Shown: piece after piece, positions 44,354 to 56,855 of the stretch
Layout: every line of letters starts with the position of its first letter
Numbering within the stretch: the stretch's first letter is position 1
Assembly: GCA_963971305.1 (NCBI GenBank)
Contig: OZ020306.1
Location: 59,928,686-59,992,685, forward strand
Direction: 5' to 3'
DNA: 64,000 nt
Origin: Arcuatula senhousia
Taxonomy: Eukaryota; Mollusca; Bivalvia; Mytilida; Mytilidae
The notes under the pieces: generated by a model
What the model saw: the letters and a program-made list of their open reading frames with translations, nothing else
Database searches by the model: none
Told to the model about the DNA's origin: nothing
Translations under genes and position numbers: made by a program

Positions 44354-45236
44354 TAAGAGGGTCTCATTTTTAGCCAAATTTTCTCCGTTTATTGTGTGAA
44401 TCTACGGGTAAACTTTGCTGACAACATTTGTTTACCTTACCTTAAGCGAATGCAAACTGTATATGTTGAACAATCGGCATCTAATTCCAACCGTTGATGA
44501 AAACAAGTGCTTGTTTTGATTCCATATTTTTCCTTCCTACTGCAAGCAGGAAATTGACGTCGATCGATAAAAGAACGCTTCTGATTGGCTGACGTCGACA
44601 GGTAGGCGGAGCAAAACTACGTCTGAAAGAGTTATCTCCCCCTTATCTAAAAATCTTGAAAAGTACCTTAACATCCCTGCGTCATTTCTGTGGGGGATAC
44701 CCTAAAATTCCACCAGACCTTTGGTTTGAATCTGTGCAGCCATTTCAGAAGAGAAGAAGTTTTAAGAAAAGTTAACGACGACGACGACGACAAGGTGAGC
44801 TAAAAAGTAATTTAATTCAGGGGAGCTAAATAGTCTACATTCTCAAAACTTTAATTTTCATATTTCAGTTATGAATACGCAGATGACAGAATTAGATATT
44901 ACAGACATAGAAGTTTAATGAATGGATATGTGAGTACTATGTTCACGTTGGTAATATAAAAAAAGGTATATTGGCCTTTGGCAAAAGGTACAGGTCATTT
45001 TTAAACCTTGTTGTGAAGACAGCCCCTTCCCTATGTTATTCCTTACAAGAACTCACTACATTCTACAATTTCATTGGTGCAAGTATTTTCTTTGTTACGA
45101 CAAAAATATATATATAAAGATCTTGATAGTCTTCACTCAAAATATCAGGTAGAGGAAAAGGCATCAGAAAAAACATAGCGAAGGGAGTTACCATTCATTT
45201 TAGAGAAAAATAGAAGATGGTATAGAATTCAGTGAT
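44354..45236. other. Non-coding, possible decayed coding scraps
   Basis: 44760-44800 holds (gac)n, 44880-44935 is open in one frame, and 45140-45200 has short coding-like frames. None can be assigned. AT-rich. Confidence 0.4.
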
Positions 45237-45572
45237 TTGGTAAATCCATGGACATTTTCCAACTTGTGTCATTCTAAAGATGAGGAATTTTACAAGTGGT
45301 TACGAGAAAATGGTCTCTTAGCGTCAGAATCTGAACAAATCACAACAACACACAATGCAAATTATTGTATTTACGATAAAAAAAAATTCAAGAAGATATG
45401 CGCAGTTCTATCTAAACATACATGGGGTTCATTAAGGGACTTAATAGATTTTCCTACGTTTTCTATCGTAATTTGTCTTAAAACACAAACTTTTCATCAT
45501 GTTTTTTTATTCGTATCGTTTACAGTGAATGACTATGTTTGTGTAATAGTATTATTAGCGAATTTATTTTAA
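45237..45572 (+). CDS. Hypothetical ORF, transposase N-terminus-like
   Basis: About the first 75 residues look like protein (PWTFSNLCHSKDEEFYKWL, then RENGLLA). The 'cysteine, then helix with W-L-x-x-x-G-L-L' arrangement recalls the start of ISXO2/Merlin transposases. The second half turns hydrophobic and low-complexity, so coding probably ends near 45460, perhaps at a splice site. The frame may start upstream at the ATG at 45213. Function unknown. Confidence 0.35.
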   Translation: MVNPWTFSNLCHSKDEEFYKWLRENGLLASESEQITTTHNANYCIYDKKKFKKICAVLSKHTWGSLRDLIDFPTFSIVICLKTQTFHHVFLFVSFTVNDYVCVIVLLANLF

Positions 45573-45900
45573 GAACAGTAACGCACTAGGTAACACAAAT
45601 TAAAACAAAGTTCTTTCTTTTATTTGATTATTTTAAACATTTTTTTAAATTTTTTTAATGGAAAACAACCCATCTTTTCTCTGGTAAAAGGAAGCCATAC
45701 ACGACTACAGACCTATTTAATTAGAGGGTGTTACTGTTTTTTTTATGCTTCATAGAAAGGGAAGCCACACGGCTAACGAACTAAAGCTCTGGGGTGTAAC
45801 CGTATTACAACTTTTGTTTCTTTTTGTTTTTACACATTCATGGTTTTTTTTTTTGGTTGAAAAGACACGAATAAAAGAATTTTGAGTATAAGTTTCCAAC

Positions 45901-46350
45901 ATGAAAAAAAGAGACGCATCAGACAAGAACCAGTCTCCCCTCCAAGGATGTCAGAAGCTTCGACTAGAAGTGGTTCCAGCTGTTTGTTTGGTTGACTTTC
46001 AGCGAGACCACCAATACAAAGACGTAAGACTACGCAGAATGGTGGGAAAAGTCTACGAGAACACAGACGAGGCCATGACCACTTATAGGCAACTACTCTT
46101 CATCGCCTTAGCAAATCTATCGATCGAGAAGTTCCAGTCTGTAAACGAGCAAATAATGACAAAGTTGAATGGTGCACAAATTGCAGCATCAATGTACCAA
46201 GAATACACAGCCTGCTCTGAGTTCATCAGCATCATCTCCTCACAGATTGAGAAGAGCGTCATAGACGATATGGTAGTATTTGCATTGGGCGAGTCCAATG
46301 CACCCCTCCAAATAAACCCCCAGTACCCAATACACGCGAAAGTTTTTTGA
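45901..46350 (+). CDS. Orphan 149-aa protein, no family recognised
   Basis: Intact frame with a clear ATG and base composition richer in C than its surroundings, which argues for real coding sequence. It has a basic N-terminus (MKKRDASDKNQS), then largely helical text with regular hydrophobic spacing (TYRQLLFIALANLSIEKF; SEFISIISSQIEKSVIDD). No cysteine motif, signal peptide or membrane segment. It converges with the broken Polinton-type integrase 180 bp away, so it may be a cargo or structural gene of that element. That link is inference. Confidence 0.5.
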   Translation: MKKRDASDKNQSPLQGCQKLRLEVVPAVCLVDFQRDHQYKDVRLRRMVGKVYENTDEAMTTYRQLLFIALANLSIEKFQSVNEQIMTKLNGAQIAASMYQEYTACSEFISIISSQIEKSVIDDMVVFALGESNAPLQINPQYPIHAKVF

Positions 46351-46529
46351 ATTTTTTAAAATGGAAAATAAAAATTTTAAAGCATTACTATTAAGCAAAA
46401 TAAGCAATGCTAAAGTGGCTATTGAATTTATATTTCTAGATATTTACATTTTCAATATTTCAGCATGTCAATTAACGGGTAATACAAAATTAAATTAAAT
46501 GAATAATTGATTTTTATGAACTACCTTTA

Positions 46530-48050
46530 CCTTCTTCGCCTTCGTAATCCTTTATTTTTTAAAGTAACAAGATTTGTATTTAAAACTTTTTCAATTACAA
46601 ATATGTCTTTGGTCCAACCATCCTCGGAAACCCAGGGTTTCTTCTCTCGCTTACTCGTGAAAGAGTAGGCGAGAGAGGAACCTCTAGGTTTCTGAGGATG
46701 TGGTCCAACAGGTGGCATATCCCTTTTCAAATTTTTGTCTTACTTTTTGTTACTCTTACTTAATTTTCAACTTTGAACTTAGTTTTCTTTTTAATTTTCT
46801 CCTCTTTTTCTGGGATATAAAGTTTTATACATTTTTATTGTTCAATTTACTTGCATGAACAGGAGTCATTTTGATAAAAGGATGTACTGTATTATTATAA
46901 TTTTAAACTAATTGATCTAATACATCATACTATTTAGTAGTTTCATCAGCGGTAAAATATTTATACACATGCTGTTTCATGATTCCTATCCAACGTACAC
47001 AACACTGGATTTTTCTTCGTTCTCAGTTGACCCGTGCGGGTTCCGGGTGGCGAATAGGCCCGCAGCATCGCTAAGCTTGTCGGTAAAAGTCCACTATAGG
47101 GCGCTCAGAAACCTGACGTCGGGTCAGGCCGCTTTGTTTGCCCACAAAGCGACTAGGTTGTGTGCCCCAGGTGGTTGAAGGGGGGTAGCCCTGACATCGA
47201 GAGATGCGGGGTCGTCAGGCGATAATGCGGAAAACCTGACCGCAAATCATAGTGGTGCACCGTGTTGGGAAAAATGTCATGTTCCTCGCACGTTAAAGAA
47301 CCCTGCTGCAGGTTTCGGTAAGAGTAGGACCCGAAGGATCCCCATGCAGGAGACTAAATTTCCCGTCCCTACCCATCACTCCTTTTTCCAGTGGCAGTCA
47401 AAACTCTCCTACCCGATTGGCCTTGTGTTCCCATTTCATCCACTTCATCATCATTTCATGTTCATTGTATCACCACTTTCATGTTCATCTCCAAGATATA
47501 GCCGAAATCGTGCTGCTTGGGAGTACAGCAATAACTAACTAACTAAATCGTTCTCAGTTGGATATAAATAAATGTTTTTTACCAAGTCAGGACCTTTCTG
47601 ATCTTCAATTTTTCCAGGAACGTCTTCCTTGTTTTGTCTTGTCTAATGGACATTTGAGATTGATTCTCCAAGTTCTGTAATTTTGTTATTACCTTTTTTA
47701 TCTTTTAAGAATTATTTTACTTGTCGATTATTAAACTCAGAATCTTTATCTGACCAAATATACATTGGTTTTCTTTCTTTTAATAATGCTTTTAATGCTT
47801 CACTTACTGATGTCCCTGTTTTATTTTCCAAAGGAACTAACTAGCCATATATGCTAAACGCACCTACAACTGCTAATAAGTATTTATAGTGTTTATTTTG
47901 TTTTGATTATTGTTGCATATCTGCCAAATCAACTGCCCATGTTTGTAGTATTGATTCAACATGTACGCACCTTTTGAAAAAAGCTTTTATAACTGTATTA
48001 TCTAATTTATCTGCTTATCTTTGTGTTCGATTTGAATAATTTGAACATTT
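46530..48050 (-). pseudogene. Polinton/Maverick-type integrase, broken by insertions
   Basis: Read on the minus strand, 48050-47705 gives the start and first catalytic region (TWAVDLADMQ, then KYLLAVVGAF and WSDKDSEFNN) and 47016-46530 gives the rest (HVYKYFTA, YNNTVHPF-like with MTPVHASK, then WTKDIFVIEKVLNTN, a chromodomain-like end). The order and motifs fit the retroviral-type integrase of Polintons. Between the parts lie a SINE (47030-47547) and a retroelement tail. There are also several stops and shifts. No Polinton polymerase, ATPase or capsid gene was recognised nearby. Confidence 0.65.
47030..47547 (+). repeat. SINE, (AACT)n-tail type, inside the integrase relic
   Basis: Full-length: head acccgtgcgggttccgggtg, tail actaactaactaa. 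A perfect 13-bp duplication tcgttctcagttg flanks it (47017-47029 and 47548-47560). Inserted after or during decay of the integrase gene. Confidence 0.88.
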
Positions 48051-48068
48051 CATGTTAATGACTAAATA

Positions 48069-48209
48069 ATGACAGAAGGAAAACTGTGTACAAAATGTAA
48101 TGAATACAAGTTACTGAGTGAATATCACAAACCGAAAGGTAGGGCGATGGGAGTTAAATCTGCATGTAAAGAAGAAGAAACGTACATGGACTTCAACTTT
48201 TTGTTTGTT
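48069..48209 (+). CDS. Small zinc-ribbon-like ORF (46 aa)
   Basis: The ATG opens LCTKCNEYKLLSEYHKPKG and then SACKE. The CxxC, aromatic and downstream Cys spacing is like small zinc-ribbon proteins of large DNA viruses and phages. The expected final Cys pair is cut off by a stop. Divergent from the integrase relic, so it could be another remnant of the same element. Confidence 0.35.
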
Positions 48210-49262
48210 TAGCAGACAAGGATTCTACGACCATTCCTTCATTAGAGGAAAAAATGGTGCTTTCGAATGCTTGTTTGGCCAGATAAAAGATTCAGTTGTT
48301 ACTCAATTTCATATAATTGAACAATTTTCCAAAACATGAAGCATAATAGCTAATGGTGGATGAATTTACTGATATCAAAACCAGGAAACATTTGGGATTT
48401 GTTGTAAGATACATTGATCAGGTAGATTGTCGTCTGGCTTCTCTTACGCGATAGTCAATTATGTACTGTAGATGTTCTCTCTAGTTCCCTAAAAAAAATT
48501 TTTATTTCAATGACTAAAATGTCGTCTCTTGCATCAGCTTACAAAACTCATAACAACGTTTGTGCCAACCAATCCATCCCAAGGTGTTCGATTGTTTTGA
48601 TTGTTGTCTCTTGCAATGTGTTGTATGAAGGATATTAATTGTGTTTCGCAAGGGCTTTAGATCTAAAAAGTATTAATTTGTTTCAATGTGGTCCATCATT
48701 TGGCTTGATAGGATGTGTTCCATTACTTTTCAATTTTGGGTCTTGTGAAGGCTAAACTTAAAATTTTAACTTCCTCCATTACGGTTAGCTGCAAAAATGT
48801 AGCTCCATAGACATCTTTTCGATTGGCGGAGCTACAAAGGGATCCTTTTAGTTCTAATAATAAAACCCTCTTTTGCTCTCTTACTCGTGTAACAGGAAAA
48901 CAATACTCACCAACAAGTTATAGCTTGGTCAGCAGTGTATAGAAGGTCCGAAGACAACAAACAGGAGCCTGGCCAGGATTGTTCGTCTGAATCAGTGATC
49001 GGAAGCTGCTTAGGATGAACCCAATGACGTCATACGTATCCCTCCGCCGGTCAAGCATACCACTCACTACTCTCCCCTCCCTTTTCTCTAACAAGACCCC
49101 CCGAAGGGGACTCCCGGGAGGGTCCCTCCTTACCAATAGGGTCATCTACCAAGAGGCTAAACTCAAGTTAACTTTAACTAATTTGTTTCCCTCTGACTTT
49201 CCCTGGCCCATTCCCACGAACAGACCTAACCCATCTGTCTAACCCCTGATGTCAATGATTCC
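48210..49262. other. Non-coding or unrecognised
   Basis: AT-rich to 48880, then a GC-richer stretch (49000-49250) with a hairpin-forming ggactcccgggagggtcc. Frames on both strands of that stretch are mutually exclusive and have no domain. Confidence 0.4.
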
Positions 49263-49448
49263 ATGGATAGTAGCTTTAACGTATCAGTTTCCGAATCAGA
49301 AAATACAGATGCAACAGCTATTTATGACAATTCTGATGAACAACACTCAGAAGACATTAGTGAACCTATTTCTGATATGTCTTTCTCTGATGATGACCTT
49401 GATGGGATAATTCCATTATTGCATATCTGTACTAGAACATGGAGATGA
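49263..49448 (+). CDS. Hypothetical acidic ORF, probably an N-terminal exon
   Basis: ATG at 49263, then Ser/Asp/Glu-rich text (SVSESENTDA, SDDDLDG). It reads like an acidic, disordered N-terminus; another frame continues with coding-like text to about 49530, suggesting a shift or splice. No family recognised. Confidence 0.3.
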   Translation: MDSSFNVSVSESENTDATAIYDNSDEQHSEDISEPISDMSFSDDDLDGIIPLLHICTRTWR

Positions 49449-49699
49449 AGCAAGAGATAACTGTATCCATGGTAAAACATATGATTGGTCTGGGTGTTTG
49501 ATATATAGAAGTTTTCTTAAAGACGAAATACCATAAATAAACATACAACTTGGTCTTTTTGTCAAACAAAAATCAAATGTTAACAACTATACTAAAAAGT
49601 AACAAGACAAACCGAATATTTTTCTTAAATCGATATGACGTTGCGCACGGTGTTGACGCCAACATCATTTTTGGGTATACCTTTTTGTAATTTCAACAC

Positions 49700-50720
49700 A
49701 AACTAGTGCTGATTGTGTTGGGATGCCAACACATAAGTCGCCCAAAATCGCCTTGGATAGTATTCCATTCAAATCATTGCATCAAAACAAGTCTAGAAAT
49801 CAAATTTCGGTAAAATCGGACAAAGTTGACGTTTTTGGGGGGCGGGTGTGGTAAAACGGTCGCCATTTTAAAATGGCGGCGTTCGCGTCAATTTGTTTTT
49901 CGCCATGTTGCTCAGGATGAATCACTCTACCAGTGTACCAATTTTCATTAAAATCCATCCACCCATCTCCGAGATCTGAGAGGGGCCCAAAAATCTTAAA
50001 CGGCGGCCATTTTGAAAATGGCGGCCATCTTGAAAATTTCAAAAGTGGATTGCACACCTCTGAGTGACCCTCCACCCATCTCAGCAGGTTTTATCTTGAT
50101 TGGTCAAAGCGTTTTCAAAAAATGTGTCGGACAAGTTCATGATTAAGAAAGGAAAAGAATAATAAAAAAAAAAATAACTAGTGCTGACTGTGTTGGGGAT
50201 GCCCAACACAAAAATGTCTCCCAAACGAATAAATTTTTGATAGTGAATTCTTATTCGCCATCCTTTAAAACCCCTAGATACAAAATTTTGTTAAAATCGA
50301 AGCATTTTTGACATTTTTGCATTTTCGGTGGCGGCCATTTTGAAAATGGCGGCCATTTTGAAAATTTTTATTTTACGTATCAAGTCTACTCATAACCTCT
50401 ACTAGCATACCAAATTTCATAAAAATCCATTCAGTAGTTTCCGAGATAATTTTAGGGTACCCTTTTGCCGTGGCGGCCATTTTGAAAATGGGGGCCATCT
50501 TGAAAATTTCGAAGTGCCTGTGCACACCTCCAATAACCAATCTACCATCATACAAAGTTTCGTGCAATTCCATTTTGTCGTTTTCAAAAAACCTTGCGGA
50601 CAGTTTCATGTCCGGAAGAAAGAAGAAAAAAAAGAATAATAATAATAATAAGAAACAGAGTAAAAGCAATATGTCTCCCAACACATAGTGTTTGGGAGAC
50701 ATAACTAGTTCTAATTGTGT
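49700..50720. repeat. Palindromic repeat modules, block 1
   Basis: Two modules in a row. Each begins with actag, a hairpin (gtgttgggatgccaacac at about 49717; gtgttggggatgcccaacac at about 50192), and a tag (aagtcgcccaaaatcgcc or atgtctcccaaacg), followed by zones with gcggccattttgaaaatggc. Each ends in (aat)n or A-rich text. A closing hairpin lies at 50671-50702. No genes. Confidence 0.75.
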
Positions 50721-51059
50721 GTCCCCTCACGTACCCCTCTTTGTCAATATTTCTGGCTTTTGTGGGAACCCTGTTTAAGCAATGACGCCCTTATCATTCC
50801 ATTGAAGCACCCTTTTTACAAGCATTGGTAGCGTACTTGTAAACTATTGTGGTGACTAGCGAGCATGACTACCGCTCTCGTCCTACACAATGGAGCCACT
50901 CTTCAATGAAATGCTAAGAACGTTACGGAGAAGCTTTTGGTTGACATCCATATAAGATATTATTCTCTCTTAATCTCATATGGTCGAGAAGAGTCACACA
51001 GTCGCATCCAAAATCTGTTGCATCAGACCATAAACAAAATTTGATGCTAAAAATGAACT
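50721..51059. other. Unrecognised spacer
   Basis: Starts with gtgtcccctcacgtacccc, the inverse of 12430-12465 and of 1230-1255, then unique-looking sequence without a gene. Confidence 0.45.
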
Positions 51060-51720
51060 CCCCATACCACAATTACCCTGTATATTGATTTTCATTAAAA
51101 TTGAAGCAAGTCTGATTTTGGCGGGAAATGTCAGCCTTTTTGAAAATGGCCGACAATAAAAATTTTTGATGTCAAAAATCATCTCGCCATACCATTATTA
51201 CCTTATATACCAGTTTTCATAAAAATCGGAATAACTTTAATTTTGGCGGGAAACGGCGACCATTTTGAAAATGGCTGACGAAAACAAAAATTTGGTGTAA
51301 AAATCAATACGCCATATCACTGTTACCTTGAATACCAATTTTCATCAAAATCTGAGTTACTTTAATTTTGGCGGGAAACGGCGGCCATTTTGGAAATGGC
51401 CGACGATGAAAAAAATTTGATGTCCAAAATCAGATCGGCATACCACTATTACCTTATATACCAATTTTCATCAAAATCGGAGTAACTTTAAATTTTGGCG
51501 GGAAACGGCAGCCATTTTGAAAATGGCCGACGATAAAAAAAATTTGATGTAAAAAATCAGATCGGCATACCACTATAACCTTATATACCAATTTTCATCA
51601 AAATCGGAGTAACTTTAAATTTTGGCGGGAAAATGGCCGCCAAAAAAAAATTTCGATACCAACAATGCACTCGGCATACCACTATCACCTTGTAAAACAA
51701 TTTTCATTAACAAATAACAA
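51060..51720. repeat. 126-bp satellite, inverted orientation
   Basis: About five monomers with attttggcgggaaacggc, the reverse complement of the array at 1-1200, each with the gccattttgaaaatggc palindrome. Confidence 0.85.
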
Positions 51721-52135
51721 AGTTGAGAATTTTTACATTACTATTACAAAATACAAAATACAAAGAAAGATAACTCAATCTTACAAAAAAATTAATTTTC
51801 GATTTTTTGCAAATTTTGAAAACGGTAAGTCCGATTTTCAAAATTTTTTTTTTAAATGAAAGGTATTAAATATCCGCACTTAACCTATAAAGGAATTAGT
51901 CCTACCCCTGCCGGATCAGAAATGCCAGGTAAAATTCAACTTCGGTTTCGAGGAGCCATTTTGAGGCCCTTTTTTGACCTATAAGGGTTCGTTTGATTTC
52001 GACGAAAAATACAAAAAGCACAATTTTCCATTCCATACTCTTGATATATGAAGATTCAGCTTCCTACCTTAAAAGATGTCGAAAAAATGAGGTGGACAAG
52101 TTCACGGTCCAGAATACCGAGAAAAATAATAATAA
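51721..52135. repeat. Inverted counterpart of 1290-1740
   Basis: Shares aacggtaagtccgattttc, actcttgatatatgaag and cttcctaccttaaaagatg in reverse with the left block. Non-coding. Confidence 0.7.
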
Positions 52136-53460
52136 TTAAAAATAACTGTGTTGGGATGCCAACACACAAGTCGCCCAAAATCGCCTTTAGATAGTATTCC
52201 ATTCAATTCTGTGCATCAAAATATGCCTAGAAATCAAATTTCATTGAAATCCGACCATTTTGAAAATTTGCCGATTTTTCGCCGCCATTTTGAAACGGCG
52301 GCCATTTTGAAAATTTCCAAACTTCTTGCACAACTTCAGATGGTGCTTAATCACTCTGCAAAGTTTCATTAATCTCATTCAAAGCATGTCAGACTATACC
52401 CTCGGACAAAATTAATGATTTTTCATGGGGGGCGGGGGTTGTTACATGGCCGCCATTTTGGAACGAAAGCTCGGACAAAAATTTTAATTCCAGATTTGAG
52501 ATAAGGACACCCCATTTACCCTTAGATATCATTTTGAAGACAATCCGATAAATATTTCTCGATGTTACTATTTTTAGAACGGCAGCCATTTTGAAATGGC
52601 GGCCATTTTGACACATTTGTCCGACCACTGCAACCCCGCTTTTGATGATCTATATGTGTGCCAAATATCAAGCCCCTGTCTCGATCACTGTTACGGCAAT
52701 TCTCCGGAAAAGTAACTGTTAAGAAGAATAATAATAATAATAATAATAATAAGAAACGGGGTAAAAACAATAAGTCGCCAAAACTTAGTTTTGGGCGACT
52801 TAATAATAACTAGCTATAATTTGTGTTGGGATGCCAACACACAAGTCGCCCAAAATCGCCTTAGATACTATTTCTTCCCATTTAGTACAATAAAATATGT
52901 ATAGAAATCAAATTTCATTGAGATCTGACAAAGTGCACATTTTTAAGGGGGCGGGTGTAGTAAAACGGCCGCCATTTTGAAACCGGAAGTCGGATTTCAA
53001 ATCCGGTCGCAGATTTGAATTCAGCATACCTGCTTTACCCAGATGACCAATTTTGAAGACGATCCGATGAAAAAAAAATTTCCGCCCACTTTTTCCGATG
53101 GCCGCCATTTTGAAACGGCGGCCATCTTGAAAATTTCAAAACTTGGTTGCACGCCTTTAAGTGACCCACTATCCAATCCAACAAGTGTTATTCAATTTCC
53201 TTGAACCCTTTTCTTGTATTAGGGAGGACAACTTTACGATAAAGAATCAGAAGAATAATAATAATAAGAAGAAACGGTGCAAAAACAATAAGTCTCCCAA
53301 ACTTTGTTTTGGGCGACTTAATAATAAGAAACCGAGCAAAAACAATATGTCCCCGACACTTCGTGTTCGGGGACATAATAATAAGAAACGGTGCAAAAAC
53401 AATAAGTCTCCCAAACTTTGTTTTGGGCGACTTAATTATTTGTATAGCTTCAACGAGAAT
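52136..53460. repeat. Palindromic repeat modules, block 2, with covarying hairpins
   Basis: Modules starting at 52145 and 52823 with the hairpin gtgttgggatgccaacac and the tag acaagtcgcccaaaatcgcc. 52800-53240 is the inverse of 12490-12950. Closing hairpins at 52772-52801, 53290-53319, 53347-53376 and 53404-53433 sit in A-rich text (gaaacggtgcaaaaacaata). Stems differ in sequence but remain paired. Confidence 0.75.
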
Positions 53461-53836
53461 ATCTTTTGGTAGGTAAATGATGCTAAAAGTTTATATTTCA
53501 CGTTTTCACATAATTAGTAAAGTAAAAGTACCGTAGATATGAATTAGATTGGTAGTTTTGAGCAAAAATGTGACAAATTTGCCATGTCCAACGTTACAAA
53601 TCAAATAACCATGAAATGATTCACAACGATTTTCTCGGTGACTATTTTCCCGATTTTGTCCGGATTTGGCGGGAAGAACGTCGTGTATCTCACAATTGTG
53701 ACGTTTTTACCGTTTTTCCGTGCGGCGAATTTTGAAAGTACCAGCGGATAGTTTCTCCGTGTGACTGAATTGTCCAACGTTGTAAATAACGTAGCAAAGG
53801 AAACATAGACAAAGATTGGAGCATTGATACTGGAAA
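53461..53836. other. Possible promoter/upstream region of the following gene
   Basis: Non-repetitive and GC-richer than its surroundings. Two phrases with gtccaacgtt (about 53586 and 53792) recur. No coding sequence seen. Confidence 0.35.
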
Positions 53837-54151
53837 ATGACTGAAAGAGGTAAATTATTTTTTATATGAAATGAAAGAACATTTTATCAATATTCCAAAA
53901 TATTGTTTACATGAAAAATATCGGAACATTCAACGCAAAACGGGACATTTTTCTAGCGGTAGCGGTTTGGTAACATAAAACGTATTTACAAATAACTTTC
54001 ATTTTTCACTAATTTGAAACGATTAATTACGCATTCCCATTTGAAACATCAAAAAATTAAGTTTGTCCAAACCGAGAACATTTATTCCGCTTTTCTATGA
54101 TCTAAACATATTAGAATTTATGAATCTATCATTTCAAATGCAAATAAATGT

Positions 54152-54644
54152 GGTCCCGTGCGGGGCCCGGGTGGCGATTAGGCCCGCAGCAGAGCCTAGC
54201 TTGTCGTAAGAGGCGACTAAGGGTCTTGGGATTCTGACGTCGGGTCAGTGCTCAGCCCACAGAGCGACCAAGTGTGTACCCTAGGTGGCTGAATAGGGTA
54301 GCCCTCGTCCGTGGGGGTTGTCAGGTCTATAATACGGAAACCCTGACCGCCGACCATAGTGGGCCAACGTGTGTGGAGAATGCCACGCTTCATGCACGTA
54401 AAAGACCCCTTTGTGGACCGCCAAGTAGTGCACCACATAGGCTAAATTTTTGCCCCTACCCACTTCTCCCCTTTTCCTGTGGTTCTTCAAAATTTACCAT
54501 ACCTGTGTTTCCCACCCCATCCCATATTTCATTTATCATCATCATTTCATGTTCATTGTATCATCCTTTTCATGTTCATCGCCTGTAAATAACCTTTATA
54601 GCGTTGCACGGGCGTAAAACACCAACTCACTCACTCACTCACAC
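54152..54644 (+). repeat. SINE, (ACTC)n-tail type, in intron 1
   Basis: Full-length, from ggtcccgtgcggggcccggg to the (actc)n tail. Flanked by a near-perfect 12-bp duplication (gcaaataaatgt at 54140-54151, gcaagtaaatgt at 54645-54656). Confidence 0.85.
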
Positions 54645-56855
54645 GCAAGTAAATGTAAAACGGTAGCGGATTTGTAACACGTACAAAAAGCGACGTTTTG
54701 CCAGAAGCGCACTTTACTTTTATGGCGTTTTGACGCTTTAAATTTTACGGTACAGCTTATCAAATAAATGTAGTCTGGCTAATCAGTCAATGATGTTAAA
54801 TATAAATCTTATTTTGAAATACTCTTTTAAAATGCTGATAAGTTTACTTATATGTTTAAAGATACGTTTAATTGGACAAAATATTGTTCAAAAATGACAA
54901 TATGCCTGGTTTGGTGGGTGTCTCGCTGTTGCAAAGAATTTAAAAAAATAAAACTATTTTCTTTACAGTTTTCAATTCTGGTTCGGAAAAAGCGAGATAT
55001 TACAGAGAACTAAAGAAACAGAAAGAGAAAGAGCGGCAGCTTATAAAGTATCACGCAAATAAAGAACAATATAATGCCAGAAAACGACAAACAACCTTAT
55101 ACAATAAAAGTGACACCAAAATTTCCAAGAACACAAAACGGATGAGACTTTATCGTAAACGTAAAGCAGAAGAGAAGACAAAAGCAGAAAAAAAACAGAA
55201 AAGAAAGAAATGAAAAGAAAAGAGACTATAGAAAGAGGTGTAAAATTAGACAACAGGATTTAGATTGTGACGAAAACTTAGATGAATCATTCAATTCAAG
55301 AACACAAAAACACAGAGCATTGAAGAAATTGAAAGAAAATTTGCCTTCAACACCAAGAAAGAGAGCGGCTTTACTGTCATCATACCTAAATTCAAAAGCA
55401 AGCCCAATAGCTACTTTGATAAAGAAAATTAATAAAGTACCATCGCCTGAAGACCTTAAGAACGTAGAAATGGCCGAGGCGGTGTTGTCCGATATAAAAA
55501 CAATAGTTTCAGACACTAAACTAAAGCGAAGCGACGACGCAAAAGCGACATTAAATATTATGAGTGCAGCCGTAAATGGGACGAATGTGGAAACTAAAAG
55601 ATGTAGAATACAACTGTCCAAAAAACTAGGATTCACTAGCAAAAGAATGACAAAGGGTAAGAAGCTTTTTTACAACTTTTTTTCAAAATGTCTTAGGTAC
55701 CAGTAGTTTAAAAAGTATTCCGTCTTATTTTCAAATAAACTTTAAATTTATTAAAAAACATGACTACCGCTCGCATTAAGAAAAAAAAATACAGAACGAA
55801 CTGTTGGATTTAAAACTTTAGCCATGCCATCTCTACAAGTATTTCGTATTCATTTTGAACTACATGTACAATGTATTTTATGTCATTTCCTTCTTTAATG
55901 AAAGAGAACCGTGGAGTAAATGCAAGGTTGAAATAATATATCAATACAATTTATGAAGAATTATATTTTTATATTTTTATATTTATTTCGTTTACGAATT
56001 CATTATCGAAGTGGTGTGGACGAAAAAAGGGCACTGTTTTTCAGTTGCACAAATCGCTATTTCCCGTGTACGTTGATACAGGATGGATTCAAGTACATGT
56101 TATTGTACATTATTGTATGCACATTTCTTTTAATTGCATCTAACTGTAATGGATTGTCAATTTTTATTTCAGGAAAGAGATTTAGAACCAATGTTTCGAC
56201 ATGTGAAAACTCTGCATGGACATACACCTCCAGAAAAACCAGAAGTGACGCCTTATCAGAGGAAGCCAAAAAGCAAAATTACGATTTTTGGATATCGCCT
56301 GACAATTCCCGTCCGACTGGAAATAAAAACGACCTAAAAAGAGTACGATTGGGACCAAAACAGTATTCAACACACATGAAATATATTTTGGAAAAAACAC
56401 AAACTGAAGTGTATTTAGACTTTAAAGAGAATTTTCCAAACATCAAAGTATCGCAAAGGCTTTTTGAAAAGTTAAAACCGTATTTTGTTATACCCGCCCG
56501 TCCGTGTGATAGGGAAACATGCTGCTGCAGGTATCACGTGGAAGCCAGATATCTATTTAAAAGTGCGATGGATTTCCGCAAGAAGTTTACGCCCCCGAAT
56601 GATCCTAGGTACCCTGTGTTCGATCATCTTACGGATATTACGAATGCGACTCTCTGTCAGAAGGACGACAATCAGAATTTTCATAATTTGAAATGCGTGC
56701 AACGCAGATGCGAGCAATGCGGCGTGGATAAATTGATATTTTCCGAACAAGAACTGGCAACCAATAACGAGGCTACCGACGTAGAATGGATGCGATATGA
56801 ATATGTCTCAGTAAAAGCAAAAGGCGCGATGAAGAAAAAACTTTGTCTTGTTAAA

